From: a virus
IMG/VR virus record: IMGVR_UViG_3300032315_000254
Location: 1-44,682 of that record
Reading direction: 5' to 3' (one strand)
Length of the DNA stretch: 44,682 nucleotides
This document shows, one piece after another, positions 30,555 to 37,468 of the stretch (positions are counted from its first letter, which is position 1; every line of letters starts with the position of its first letter). The notes beneath the pieces were generated by a model that made no database searches, was not told the origin of the DNA, and saw nothing but the letters and a program-made list of their open reading frames with translations. The position numbers were made by a program, and so were the translations under genes.

Positions 30555-31945
30555 GATATCTATCAGTATGCTCGGGCGTAGAGGCAGCTACTACTGCGTG
30601 GCACAATCTTGGCTGGACTCCAGTAGGGTTCTCGGAGATAGAGAAGTTCCCATCAGAAGTGTTAGCACATCATTACCCATCCGTCCCTAATCTTGGGGAC
30701 ATGACAAAATATAAGGAGTGGAATCTTGACTCAGTTAGACTTTTGGTTGGCGGAACACCCTGTCAATCATTCAGCGTTGCAGGTCTCAGAAAAGGACTTG
30801 AAGACCCTAGGGGAAACCTTGCCCTTACCTATGTTGGAATTCTTGACAAGTTTAGACCCAAGTGGTGCATATGGGAAAACGTGCCAGGTGTCCTCAGTTC
30901 AAATGGAGGACGGGATTTTGGTTCCTTCCTTGGGGCGTTGGCAGAACTCGGGTATGGGTTCGCATATCGGGTGCTTGACGCTCAATACTTCGGAGTACCC
31001 CAGCGCCGTCGTCGTGTCTTTGTTGTCGGATGTCTTGGAGACTGGGAGGCTCCAGCCAAAGTTTTACTTGAGCGGGAGGGCTTGCTTAGGAATCCTGCGC
31101 CGAGCAGAAAAACGGGGAAAGAAGTTACCGGATTTGCTCCAAGCAGCTTTGGAAACTACGGCGAGGGAGTGGGAACTCTCAGAAGAGACGGCGGAGACCT
31201 CGGAGGAGGATCAGAAACTCTAGTAACAACTAACAGAATGGTAGCGTTCGGAGAGTACTCGGATGATGGTACTGCCAGCACTTTGAAAGCCCGCGATTAC
31301 AAAGATGCTACAGATCTGATTGTGTATGAAACGCACCCAGCGGACTCAAGAGTAAAAGAGATGGGTGATGTATGTCAAACCGTAACCTCTAGGTGGGGTA
31401 CGGGCGGAGGTAATGTACCTATCGCCATTCAAGATGTATCAGGCAGGAAAAAGGCACAGAACGGGAGGGGCTGGAACGATGAAGGCGTGATGTATACGCT
31501 TGATGCAGCCGCGACTCAAGGGGTCGCTTACTCTATTCGTGAAGATGCTAAAGCTAATAACTTTAGCGCTACTCCATTAGAGGTAACGCCAGCTCTTCAG
31601 GCATTGCGCCCATCTGTTCAGTCTCACCATGCACAGACATTCATAGCGCAATCCTTTAATGTAAATGCAAGACCAGATGAAATGAAATTAGAGGTAGAGG
31701 TATCAGGAACTTTAACGGCCAGCCAAAATTCAGGACTGTTTAAGGATAGGGCGGTTCGCCGTCTTACTCCAACTGAATGCGAGAGATTGCAGGGGTTTCC
31801 AGATAACTATACAAACATTCCTTGGCGTGGCAAGCCTGACTCTCCCGATGCGCCACGATACAAGGCGATGGGTAATTCAATGGCAGTACCAGTGATGAAG
31901 TGGATCGGCAACAGAATTCAGGAGTTTGAAGATGGACTTTTATAA
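30551..31945 (+). CDS. dcm: C5-cytosine DNA methyltransferase
   Basis: 464 residues. Motif I LSVCSGVEAATTAW near the N-terminus, motif IV GGTPCQSFSVAG with catalytic Cys71, motif VI ENV at 109-111, motif VIII QRRRRVF, and motifs IX/X in LTPTECERLQGFPDNY and YKAMGNSMAVPVM. The target-recognition region (~231-395) has about five diverged repeat units whose junctions read DLIVYE, VPIAIQD, GVAYSIR and FIAQSFN. It likely protects phage DNA from host restriction; no cognate nuclease is next to it. It overlaps the previous gene by ATGA. A second ORF lies inside it in another frame at 30726-31223. Confidence 0.93.
   Translation: MRYLSVCSGVEAATTAWHNLGWTPVGFSEIEKFPSEVLAHHYPSVPNLGDMTKYKEWNLDSVRLLVGGTPCQSFSVAGLRKGLEDPRGNLALTYVGILDKFRPKWCIWENVPGVLSSNGGRDFGSFLGALAELGYGFAYRVLDAQYFGVPQRRRRVFVVGCLGDWEAPAKVLLEREGLLRNPAPSRKTGKEVTGFAPSSFGNYGEGVGTLRRDGGDLGGGSETLVTTNRMVAFGEYSDDGTASTLKARDYKDATDLIVYETHPADSRVKEMGDVCQTVTSRWGTGGGNVPIAIQDVSGRKKAQNGRGWNDEGVMYTLDAAATQGVAYSIREDAKANNFSATPLEVTPALQALRPSVQSHHAQTFIAQSFNVNARPDEMKLEVEVSGTLTASQNSGLFKDRAVRRLTPTECERLQGFPDNYTNIPWRGKPDSPDAPRYKAMGNSMAVPVMKWIGNRIQEFEDGLL
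30726..31223 (+). CDS. Nested overlapping gene inside the methyltransferase
   Basis: 165 codons in a different frame within the methyltransferase. TTG at 30726 is preceded by AAGGAG (30713-30718) at a seven-base distance, an ideal ribosome site inside the host gene. The product begins MTQLDFWLAEHPVNHS and contains SGAYGKTCQ, WQNSGMGSHIGCLTLNTSEY, SLLSDVLETG and GILRRAEKRGKKLP. I recognise these phrases from hypothetical proteins annotated in several other phage and bacterial genomes at methyltransferase loci, which suggests conservation as protein. It covers methyltransferase residues ~59-224 and stops just before the target-recognition repeats. Function unknown. Confidence 0.7.
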   Translation: MTQLDFWLAEHPVNHSALQVSEKDLKTLGETLPLPMLEFLTSLDPSGAYGKTCQVSSVQMEDGILVPSLGRWQNSGMGSHIGCLTLNTSEYPSAVVVSLLSDVLETGRLQPKFYLSGRACLGILRRAEKRGKKLPDLLQAALETTAREWELSEETAETSEEDQKL

Positions 31946-32738
31946 TTTTGCGGAGCAGCACGGGCTAATCATTGACCATTTGGTTCAAGATCGCTGGGTT
32001 CGTGTGCCTACTTCTGACAAACCAAACTCTAAGAATGGTGCTTATATTTATGACGGACAATCAGGGGCGGTACAAAACTGGGCCATTCATGAGAAACCCG
32101 TCTCCTGGCACGATAAGAATAAAAAGCATGACCCTCAATTAGTAGCTCGTAAAGCTAAAGCTAGCGTAGATCATGAAACAAAACAGAAGGCTGCAGCAGG
32201 TAAGGCTAGCTGGATTCTCGGTAAATGCGTGAAGCAAACCCACTCTTACATGGCTAAGAAGGGATTTCCCAATGAGAGGGTCAACGTTTGGAACGCAATG
32301 ATGGTGATCCCAATGCGTATCAATGGCAGTCTTACTGGCATTCAATTGATTGCGGAGGATGGCAAAAAGACTTTCTTAACTGGACAAAAGAATAAAGGTG
32401 CATCCACAATCATTGATAACAAGGGCAAAGTAATTCTCTGTGAAGGGGTTGCTACCGCAATGTCCATCAGAAGGGCGCTGAAGTCTGTTAAAACCCGATA
32501 TAAGATCGTCATTTGCTTTTCTGCTAGCAACATATTAGAGATGGCTAAACTCTATCCTGAATGCGTTATCGTGGCGGATAACGATGCTGTCGGTACTCGC
32601 GTGGCTAAGCAATCCGGAAAGATCTTTTGCGTACCGCCTGGAGCTGGGGAAGACTTCAATGATTATGAGGTAAGGGTTGGAGCTAAGGTTGCGGGCGAGT
32701 TTCTCATTGCAGCCATTCCGTTGGGGGGTTCTGAGTAA
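31932..32738 (+). CDS. Toprim-domain primase-like protein
   Basis: 268 residues from ATG 31932 (AGGAG eight bases upstream), overlapping the methyltransferase end by 14 bases. The C-terminal half is a Toprim domain: VILCEGVATAMSIRRAL (catalytic Glu), VIVADNDAVGTRVAKQSG (DxD) and a final PPGAGEDFNDYEV. The N-terminal half has the GAYIYDGQSGAVQNW region seen in phage/plasmid primase-like proteins, but without a zinc finger (no cysteine set). It may prime replication with the SF2 helicase; it could also be a nuclease-like Toprim protein. Confidence 0.82.
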   Translation: MDFYNFAEQHGLIIDHLVQDRWVRVPTSDKPNSKNGAYIYDGQSGAVQNWAIHEKPVSWHDKNKKHDPQLVARKAKASVDHETKQKAAAGKASWILGKCVKQTHSYMAKKGFPNERVNVWNAMMVIPMRINGSLTGIQLIAEDGKKTFLTGQKNKGASTIIDNKGKVILCEGVATAMSIRRALKSVKTRYKIVICFSASNILEMAKLYPECVIVADNDAVGTRVAKQSGKIFCVPPGAGEDFNDYEVRVGAKVAGEFLIAAIPLGGSE

Positions 32739-32898
32739 ACTCATTGTGCCGTACAAAATCCGTAATTGGGTCTTTTGCTACAAGGCCCAATACGGAATTG
32801 CATAAGGTCATAGACTGGCTTGGATCTCCGATAACCTCCACGACTACCTCGGATTTGCCAGTCTTCCCATCTTTTAAGTAAATTATGACTGCGTCCAT
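32704..32898 (-). CDS. 64-residue small protein
   Basis: MDAVIIYLKDGKTGKSEVVV then EVIGDPSQSMTLCNSVLGLV. Beta strands followed by a helix. It is the last gene of the second leftward operon and its 3' end overlaps the opposing Toprim gene by 35 bases, so the two operons converge with no room for a terminator. It overlaps its upstream neighbour by 16 bases. Function unknown. Confidence 0.6.
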   Translation of the reverse strand: MDAVIIYLKDGKTGKSEVVVEVIGDPSQSMTLCNSVLGLVAKDPITDFVRHNEFTQNPPTEWLQ

Positions 32899-33083
32899 AC
32901 GATCCTTAAAGCCTGACCCTCAATAAAGTACTCGGGGAAGGCATTTGCTAGTTTCTTTAGGTTTTCTTGGTCTGCCAACAACGCAGTTTTACCCAATGAT
33001 ACCGCAAATCCCCCCATTTTCTCCATTCGGTCAACACTTTGGATCAAATAGTTACGGTCTGTAAGGACTCTTATATGAGGCAT
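32883..33083 (-). CDS. 66-residue small protein
   Basis: MPHIRVLTDRNYLIQSVDRM then EKMGGFAVSLGKTALLADQE NLKKL: an alpha/beta protein without cysteines, ending EYFIEGQALRIVWTQS. Its start overlaps the end of the 22-codon membrane peptide gene by 13 bases. No domain recognised. Confidence 0.6.
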   Translation of the reverse strand: MPHIRVLTDRNYLIQSVDRMEKMGGFAVSLGKTALLADQENLKKLANAFPEYFIEGQALRIVWTQS

Positions 33084-33139
33084 AAAGCCACCACCAACAA
33101 ACCAAACAAGGCAGCACCAATCAGATCATCAGCGTTCAT
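33071..33139 (-). CDS. 22-residue membrane peptide
   Basis: MNADDLIGAALFGLLVVALC then LI: acidic N-terminus and one membrane helix. AGGAGG lies six bases before ATG, one of the best ribosome sites in the operon, and it overlaps the genes on both sides (11 and 13 bases). Size alone makes it uncertain, but the ribosome site argues for translation. Confidence 0.55.
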   Translation of the reverse strand: MNADDLIGAALFGLLVVALCLI

Positions 33140-33311
33140 CGCTATCCTCCTCTGAACCATTGACCTCAAGATCTAAATCCCACTCATTCCAGTTCTCGTT
33201 TTGAGCCTCTTCGATTGCGATCTGCTCCGCCTCTTCCAAGTCGGGCGCTGTCACATACATTGTTACCGTCCCTCTTACTTCTACGGTTACTTTGTAGTCT
33301 TTCATTCTCAT
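33129..33311 (-). CDS. 60-residue acidic protein
   Basis: Start ATG 33311 overlaps the previous TGA (ATGA); a longer frame upstream lies inside the neighbouring gene. MRMKDYKVTVEVRGTVTMYV then TAPDLEEAEQIAIEEAQNEN: a beta hairpin then helix, with a very acidic tail (NGSEEDSDER). Resembles small phage acidic proteins that imitate DNA charge; that reading is only a possibility. Confidence 0.6.
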   Translation of the reverse strand: MRMKDYKVTVEVRGTVTMYVTAPDLEEAEQIAIEEAQNENWNEWDLDLEVNGSEEDSDER

Positions 33312-33556
33312 TTCTGTATCCTCTTTTGGTGATGTAATGTCTTTGATAAATTGGTCAAATCCCCACAGCCAGTTGTCTGTTGTTTGCAACATATATCCTC
33401 CATCTTTTTAAGTAATGCTATTTCTGCAAGTCGTATATTTTTACTGATTATCTTAACTTCCTGGCCTTCGGTGTCGGCAAGCCTGACCCGCAAGTACTGA
33501 ATGCAGTCTTCTAAATCAACTAAATGATTCACGGTTTTAGTTATCTTTCGTTTCAT
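33308..33556 (-). CDS. 82-residue helical protein
   Basis: ATG 33556 overlaps the upstream TAA (TAATG). KITKTVNHLVDLEDCIQYLR then LADTEGQEVKIISKNIRLAE forms a coiled-coil-like helix pair, followed by ICCKQQTTGCGDL with three cysteines. No domain recognised. Confidence 0.6.
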   Translation of the reverse strand: MKRKITKTVNHLVDLEDCIQYLRVRLADTEGQEVKIISKNIRLAEIALLKKMEDICCKQQTTGCGDLTNLSKTLHHQKRIQK

Positions 33557-33699
33557 TATTCTGACATGATCCAAGTTATCACAGCCGTTGAAAATACCAT
33601 ACCAAAAATCAAAAACCAGTTGGCAGCATAAGCTTGAGATTGCCCATAAAAGCAGGTTAAGAATATCAGCCCGCCCATAAATAGTAAAAATAAGTTCAT
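33556..33699 (-). CDS. 47-residue two-pass membrane protein
   Basis: MNLFLLFMGGLIFLTCFYGQ and NWFLIFGMVFSTAVITWIMS make two membrane helices joined by a short loop. Coupled on both sides: ATGA with the upstream gene and TAATG with the downstream one, filling a 140-base gap exactly. Probably a small inner-membrane protein; role unknown. Confidence 0.65.
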   Translation of the reverse strand: MNLFLLFMGGLIFLTCFYGQSQAYAANWFLIFGMVFSTAVITWIMSE

Positions 33700-33884
33700 A
33701 CAGATCCCCCTATTAATTTTCCTGTGTCTACTTTGTAATTATGAGCTAGCTCATCCATAAATCGAGATAGTTCATAACATAAGTCTGACCCTTCCAAGTC
33801 TGCATCTAGCAGATCATGAACCTTTTGATATACATATTTAGTAGCGATCATGCTTGATCCCCATCCATTAGTTTCATGTTTCAT
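33696..33884 (-). CDS. 62-residue acidic helical protein
   Basis: Start ATG 33884 overlaps the upstream TGA, with GGGAGG just before it. MKHETNGWGSSMIATKYVYQ then KVHDLLDADLEGSDLCYELS is mainly helical and acidic. No family recognised. Confidence 0.6.
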   Translation of the reverse strand: MKHETNGWGSSMIATKYVYQKVHDLLDADLEGSDLCYELSRFMDELAHNYKVDTGKLIGGSV

Positions 33885-34063
33885 GCGTCCTCCCAAGTTC
33901 TTGAGTTGTACTCATCAACGATTTCCCGCAGAGTTTGCTTATCGTATCCGATGCCATGCATCAGGATGTTGTATAGGTACTCTGCATCGCCCTCTTCCAT
34001 CCCTTGCTTGATTGTTACTATATCGTCTGCAATGAGACGATCAACCATACTATTTCTATCCAT
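33881..34063 (-). CDS. 60-residue acidic small protein
   Basis: MDRNSMVDRLIADDIVTIKQ then GMEEGDAEYLYNILMHGIGY: helical, acidic, with LREIVDEYNSR near the end. AAGGAG lies about six bases before ATG. It follows a 136-base gap, so it probably begins a sub-operon. Confidence 0.65.
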   Translation of the reverse strand: MDRNSMVDRLIADDIVTIKQGMEEGDAEYLYNILMHGIGYDKQTLREIVDEYNSRTWEDA

Positions 34064-34199
34064 GCAATTCTCCTTATATAAGCATGACCCTCAATTACTT
34101 TTCAGAGGGAAAAAAAGTTAACAATAAATTCACGATTTATAAAAAAAACAAAAAATCGGCACTAAGTACACTCTGCAGCAGACAGCCAAAGTTCATGGT
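34064..34199 (-). promoter_or_regulatory. AT-rich intergenic stretch, possible internal promoter
   Basis: On the minus strand it has long T-runs (TTTTTTGTTTTTTTT at 34155-34141) followed by TATAAA and, nearer the next gene, TATATA. The T-runs could end transcripts from upstream, but the preceding hairpin is weak. No convincing -35/-10 pair. It also holds one copy of an 18-base exact repeat (34080-34097). Confidence 0.35.
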
Positions 34200-34394
34200 T
34201 TACCCTATAAAAAAGTCTTCCTCTTTTTCATTCATCGTGACCCCATCAGTCCAAGTAAGCCCCCAGCAGGTTTGGTTTTGGATGTAGCAAATCACATATC
34301 TGCCCAGCCCGTCCTTAATTACTGGGTAGCCCTCATGTTTCCAATAGACTCGCCCGCCCTCTTCAATGGTGCGTTTGATTTCTTCCAATGTCAT
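34200..34394 (-). CDS. 64-residue phage small protein
   Basis: MTLEEIKRTIEEGGRVYWKH then EGYPVIKDGLGRYVICYIQN, then GLTWTDGVTMNEKEEDFFI. The G-x-x-VYW-x-x-x-GY-VIKD and final DFFI are a pattern I recognise from small proteins of phages and some proteobacteria; no function is known to me. The start overlaps the 37-codon gene (ATGA). Confidence 0.7.
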   Translation of the reverse strand: MTLEEIKRTIEEGGRVYWKHEGYPVIKDGLGRYVICYIQNQTCWGLTWTDGVTMNEKEEDFFIG

Positions 34395-34504
34395 CTTTTT
34401 ACCCCCCTATAAATTGCGGTTAAGTTTTCCAATTGCTTAGCAGTAATTAAACCCCGAGCGAATGCGGAAACAATCGTTAAATGGAATCGCTGGTTATCTG
34501 TCAT
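34391..34504 (-). CDS. 37-residue small protein
   Basis: MTDNQRFHLTIVSAFARGLI then TAKQLENLTAIYRGVKR, a two-helix peptide. Its ATG overlaps the upstream TGA and its TGA overlaps the downstream ATG (both ATGA), exactly spanning a 106-base gap. Function unknown. Confidence 0.62.
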   Translation of the reverse strand: MTDNQRFHLTIVSAFARGLITAKQLENLTAIYRGVKR

Positions 34505-35244
34505 TTTTCTGCCTTTGCTTTTGCGTTGTTGAGTTGGTTTTTTAGTTCTGCTTTGATGTAAGCTGTAATCATTTCTTTAGCCTCATCATCTGAGAAATAC
34601 ATGGACGCAAAGCCCCCATCAGTAACCCCTAGGGCGTTCTGTACCGATAAAGCTAGAGCGTTGAGGGCATCCTCTGCCATATCGTCAATCTCGTCCTCTG
34701 TGGTCGCTGGAATGCCTACCAGTAGATCTGTATAAGCTACTTCATTGCCCCACATATTTTCGCCATCTTCTGCATTGTCATAAAAGCCCATCAGCATCGG
34801 GCTACCGACCTCTCCCAGCTCGTGTGAGCATCCAGCATCGGTAAGAACTACCCAGCCGTTGTTTACTCTTTTTTGCCAAGCAGTACAACCCCCGCCCGTA
34901 TGCTCTACGCTGAATCCGTACACTTCAGGGCTTACAGTAAACCGCCCGCATTCGCTCAAAGTTGGATTAGTGATAGCCGTCCCCTCATGGGTAAAGCTCA
35001 TGTCTTTAGGATCAAAACTGTCTAGGCTCTTGGGGATCGCCTCATAGTCCCTATAGGCTGTTCCCGCCTCTACAAGCTCATAATTGATCCCATAGTCTAC
35101 CCACCAATTGCGGTCTACATGGTATTGGGTTGCATGAATGTGTAGCCCATCTATAAGGGCTTGGCGGGCTTGCTCTTTGGTCTCTCCAAAAGCTTTAAAA
35201 GAAAAGTTGGCAGAGTCTAGGTTGGCTAAGTGTAATTTTTTCAT
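34501..35244 (-). CDS. 247-residue acidic hypothetical protein
   Basis: The largest gene of this operon. The N-terminal ~110 residues are mixed alpha/beta (LHLANLDSANFSFKAFGETK), the centre has Gly/Cys/Trp-rich VEHTGGGCTAWQKRV and a second cysteine, and the C-terminus is a long acidic helical region (ATTEDEIDDMAEDALNALAL). No catalytic motif that I recognise. Ends in a Lys/Ala-rich helix. Confidence 0.65.
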   Translation of the reverse strand: MKKLHLANLDSANFSFKAFGETKEQARQALIDGLHIHATQYHVDRNWWVDYGINYELVEAGTAYRDYEAIPKSLDSFDPKDMSFTHEGTAITNPTLSECGRFTVSPEVYGFSVEHTGGGCTAWQKRVNNGWVVLTDAGCSHELGEVGSPMLMGFYDNAEDGENMWGNEVAYTDLLVGIPATTEDEIDDMAEDALNALALSVQNALGVTDGGFASMYFSDDEAKEMITAYIKAELKNQLNNAKAKAEK

Positions 35245-35246
35245 GA

Positions 35247-35474
35247 TTAGATTGCTCCTTGTGTGAGTTCGTCAAAATAGGCTTGTGGCTTGATTGTTGC
35301 TAAGTGAGTCCATTTATTTATATGGCGGGTTGTGGTGTTGCTCCACTTCTTTTCAGTCTTGAAAAACTGCCCGTCCTTCCAGCAAGCTACGGGAGTTTGA
35401 TAGCTAAATAAAACCTGAGTGCCATCGTTAAGGGTGAGCTGGGTCATGTTTGATTGAATAGGGTTAAGTTTCAT
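35247..35474 (-). CDS. 75-residue small protein of a widespread phage/bacterial type
   Basis: LFSYQTPVACWKDGQFFKTE then KKWSNTTTRHINKWTHLATI: the SYxTPVA, KKWSNTT-RHINKW pattern is familiar from a small DUF family in phages and mobile elements. Beta strands dominate. The upstream gene's TGA overlaps this start by four bases. No function known to me. Confidence 0.7.
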   Translation of the reverse strand: MKLNPIQSNMTQLTLNDGTQVLFSYQTPVACWKDGQFFKTEKKWSNTTTRHINKWTHLATIKPQAYFDELTQGAI

Positions 35475-35770
35475 TTTTTCGCCTCTGTGAGTTTGTTTTC
35501 TTTGATGTATGCCAATACTTCGCCTAGGTCATCGGACTCCATAAGGTGGTCGGAATCGCCATAGTGACCCATGATTAAAATATATTTTTTGCCTCCGCAC
35601 TCTCTCCACTCGGGATCTGAGTATTGAAACCATATGCGGAGTCCGTAGTCATTGCCGAGGGAATAGTCAAGAGATGGGCATGAATCGTTATGCCATGAGT
35701 TATCCTCCCACCCCTCCCCAAGATCAGGGAGGGCATAGTCAAAATCGGGAAATTCGCTTTTGTATCTCAT
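35471..35770 (-). CDS. 99-residue acidic hypothetical protein
   Basis: Acidic and aromatic-rich (FPDFDYALPDLGEGWEDNSW, then YGLRIWFQYSDPEWRECGGK), with a beta-sheet-like core YILIMGHYG and a short C-terminal helix. It is coupled to both neighbours by four-base overlaps. Function unknown. Confidence 0.65.
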   Translation of the reverse strand: MRYKSEFPDFDYALPDLGEGWEDNSWHNDSCPSLDYSLGNDYGLRIWFQYSDPEWRECGGKKYILIMGHYGDSDHLMESDDLGEVLAYIKENKLTEAKK

Positions 35771-36021
35771 TTGTTGCCCTCCTCATCTTCGCCCATGTAC
35801 CTACGCTCTAGGGCTGGGAATTCCGCTAATACTTCCCATGGGTTGCAGAATGCCCACATATCCATATGGTTCAGTTTGATGCAGTACAAGTCCCCCTCCA
35901 TAGCTACTCCAGCCAAACAGTCTTCGGGATCATCGTCAAGGTGAAAGCTCAAGCCCGCATCCAGTAGCTCAGAGATAAAGCTGGCAACATCAAAAGTATT
36001 TTTAAATTTATAGCGTTTCAT
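35767..36021 (-). CDS. 84-residue acidic hypothetical protein
   Basis: MKRYKFKNTFDVASFISELL then DAGLSFHLDDDPEDCLAGVA. A helix, a short acidic loop and beta strands (GDLYCIKLNHMDMWAF), then an acidic tail. Shares size and acidic character with its neighbour at 35471. Function unknown. Confidence 0.62.
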   Translation of the reverse strand: MKRYKFKNTFDVASFISELLDAGLSFHLDDDPEDCLAGVAMEGDLYCIKLNHMDMWAFCNPWEVLAEFPALERRYMGEDEEGNK

Positions 36022-36030
36022 GATTTTTCC

Positions 36031-36348
36031 TTATATCCATTCGTGACGATATTGTTTTGATGGATTGATAGCTCTGAGAATGTTGTAGACAATATGGAAA
36101 CCCATATCCATGCCACAACCACGCACGATAATGCCGTTGTGCTTTCCTTGTTTCATTCCCAAGGCAGTAGATACTAAGTAATCAAGGTGAATGATTCTGC
36201 CAGCATCAATCATTTTTATGCTTATTTCTCTTTGCATACCGCTAGAGCTAACATGGCGTAAAACTGTGTATATGGTGTCGGTTGAGAGGTCACGCAAAAT
36301 TTTGTCTAATTCAATCTTTGCGTTCTCTTGGTCTTGTTTTTTGTTCAT
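36031..36348 (-). CDS. 105-residue phage hypothetical protein, first gene of second leftward operon
   Basis: DTIYTVLRHVSSSGMQREIS then RGCGMDMGFHIVYNILRAIN: the YTxLRHVSxSGM and GCGMDMGFHxVYNL patterns belong to a common phage small-protein family without an assigned role. The promoter region with paired TATTGCAT repeats lies 28-59 bases upstream of its ATG. Confidence 0.72.
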   Translation of the reverse strand: MNKKQDQENAKIELDKILRDLSTDTIYTVLRHVSSSGMQREISIKMIDAGRIIHLDYLVSTALGMKQGKHNGIIVRGCGMDMGFHIVYNILRAINPSKQYRHEWI

Positions 36349-36375
36349 GTGTTCTATTCCTTTAAGGTTAGTTAT

Positions 36376-36407
36376 CTATTGCATCTTTGCTCTGCGATGT
36401 ATTGCAT
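36376..36407. promoter_or_regulatory. Paired TATTGCAT repeats, second site
   Basis: CTATTGCAT (36376-36384) and GTATTGCAT (36399-36407), 23 bases apart. Reading leftward they present ATGCAATA twice at the spacing of -35 and -10 boxes. The same pair occurs at 26510-26540 ahead of the other leftward operon. Confidence 0.5.
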
Positions 36408-36701
36408 TAATAGAGACTCTACACTCTTTTTTTGAAAGTGCAAAGCCCCTGAGATTTAGTCAAGAATACCCCTTATAGAATAAGGCTTAGCGGGTAATTA
36501 AAGTCGGAATTAACCTGCAGCAGAATTTAGAGGAGGGCAAATATCGGAGGATAAAAGCCCGCTCAATCTTTCCATCTTGGATCGGTTTGGATCATTCTCC
36601 ACTAGGAGATAAGAGAGTAAGTAGAGGGGAGTGTAGGATCTTTCTTTGTGTCCCTTTGTTCGTCCCAATTGGTTTCATCCCTCTCCTGAACCATCCTGGC
36701 A

Positions 36702-36717
36702 CTGTGTTTATATACAG
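36702..36717. promoter_or_regulatory. LexA-type SOS box 2
   Basis: CTGT, eight AT-rich bases, ACAG, extended to ACTGT/ACAGT, as in box 1. It lies 44 bases before the TerS ATG and would cover a promoter made of GTGTTT (36704) and TAATAT (36727). If bound by host LexA it would link packaging and head gene expression to DNA damage. Confidence 0.65.
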
Positions 36718-36760
36718 TAGTTGTGGTAATATCCCCATATTACTTTTTTATACCGTACTT

Positions 36761-37468
36761 ATGAGCCAAAAGCTAACCCGTAAGCAGATCAAAGAGAGCC
36801 TAGAGCAGATGCCTATAGATGTTCTTCTGACTGGTCAGCGAAATGCCAAGCTCACCAGCAAGCAGAGGGAATTCTGTAAGGAAGTTGCCCTAGGATCTAC
36901 TGGAGCGGATGCATATCGGAAGGCATATCGGAAGGGAAAGCCACCATTGAAACCTAAAACTATCGGTAATAAGGCAAGCCTACTAAAGAGCCAAGATGGA
37001 ATAAAGTTGGAAATAGAGGCGATTCAGAGGGCTATAGAGTTCAATAAATCGCATTCTCTTGCTCAGCTGAGGGCGTTGGTTGTGTCCCAGCTAACTAAAG
37101 AGGCTCTGAGCGATAGCAATCCCCCAGCGTCCCGCTTGACGGCTCTCAAGGCACTCGGGGAAGTTTCGGGGGTTGATGCGTTCGTCCATCGCACAGAGAC
37201 GAAGGTCATCAGGGATTCTGATTCAGCCCGCTCTGATCTTATGGAACAGTTAAAGAAAGCCATTGCGGACAACATGAGGACAGTAGATAGCAATCAGGGA
37301 GATGCAGAGAGTCTATTGGCGGAGCTGGTTTCGTCCCCGATAGAAATAAAAGACGAGTCGGATTCTGACAGCCTGGCGATCGAGCCGCTCGAGGCCCCAC
37401 TGGAGGGCGACCCCCAAGTTTTGGACGCGCATGACCCGTCTATACTACATAGTATTCCACTCAAATAA
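36761..37468 (+). CDS. terS: Terminase small subunit
   Basis: 235 residues from ATG 36761; a longer frame back to 36587 crosses the control region and is rejected. The first ~120 residues match terminase small subunits: KLTSKQREFCKEVALGSTGA then DAYRKAYRKGKPPLKPKTIG and NKASLLKSQDGIKLEIEAI, a helix-turn-helix for packaging-site binding. The C-terminal ~80 residues are acidic and probably flexible. It starts the packaging operon under a LexA-type box. No ribosome site is visible before the ATG. Confidence 0.85.
   Translation: MSQKLTRKQIKESLEQMPIDVLLTGQRNAKLTSKQREFCKEVALGSTGADAYRKAYRKGKPPLKPKTIGNKASLLKSQDGIKLEIEAIQRAIEFNKSHSLAQLRALVVSQLTKEALSDSNPPASRLTALKALGEVSGVDAFVHRTETKVIRDSDSARSDLMEQLKKAIADNMRTVDSNQGDAESLLAELVSSPIEIKDESDSDSLAIEPLEAPLEGDPQVLDAHDPSILHSIPLK

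Larger units (their letters stand above)
36349..36760. promoter_or_regulatory. 412-base divergent control region
   Basis: Separates the leftward small-gene operon from the rightward packaging operon. It holds, in order, the paired TATTGCAT repeats (36376-36407), the inverted pair TCTCC / GGAGA (36596-36609), a LexA-type box (36702-36717) and TAATAT and TTATAC boxes before the TerS ATG. No credible ORF of its own. The only long frame through it toward TerS lacks a ribosome site. Confidence 0.6.

Noticed and set aside
34137-34196. 19-codon ORF (MNFGCLLQSVLSADFLFFL) with AGGG before it
   Set aside because: Its end is encoded by the T-runs of the intergenic region and it has no coupling to neighbours; more likely chance.
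36587-36760. N-terminal extension of TerS
   Set aside because: It crosses the LexA-type box and promoter boxes, has no ribosome site, and adds a hydrophobic, cysteine-containing stretch unlike TerS.
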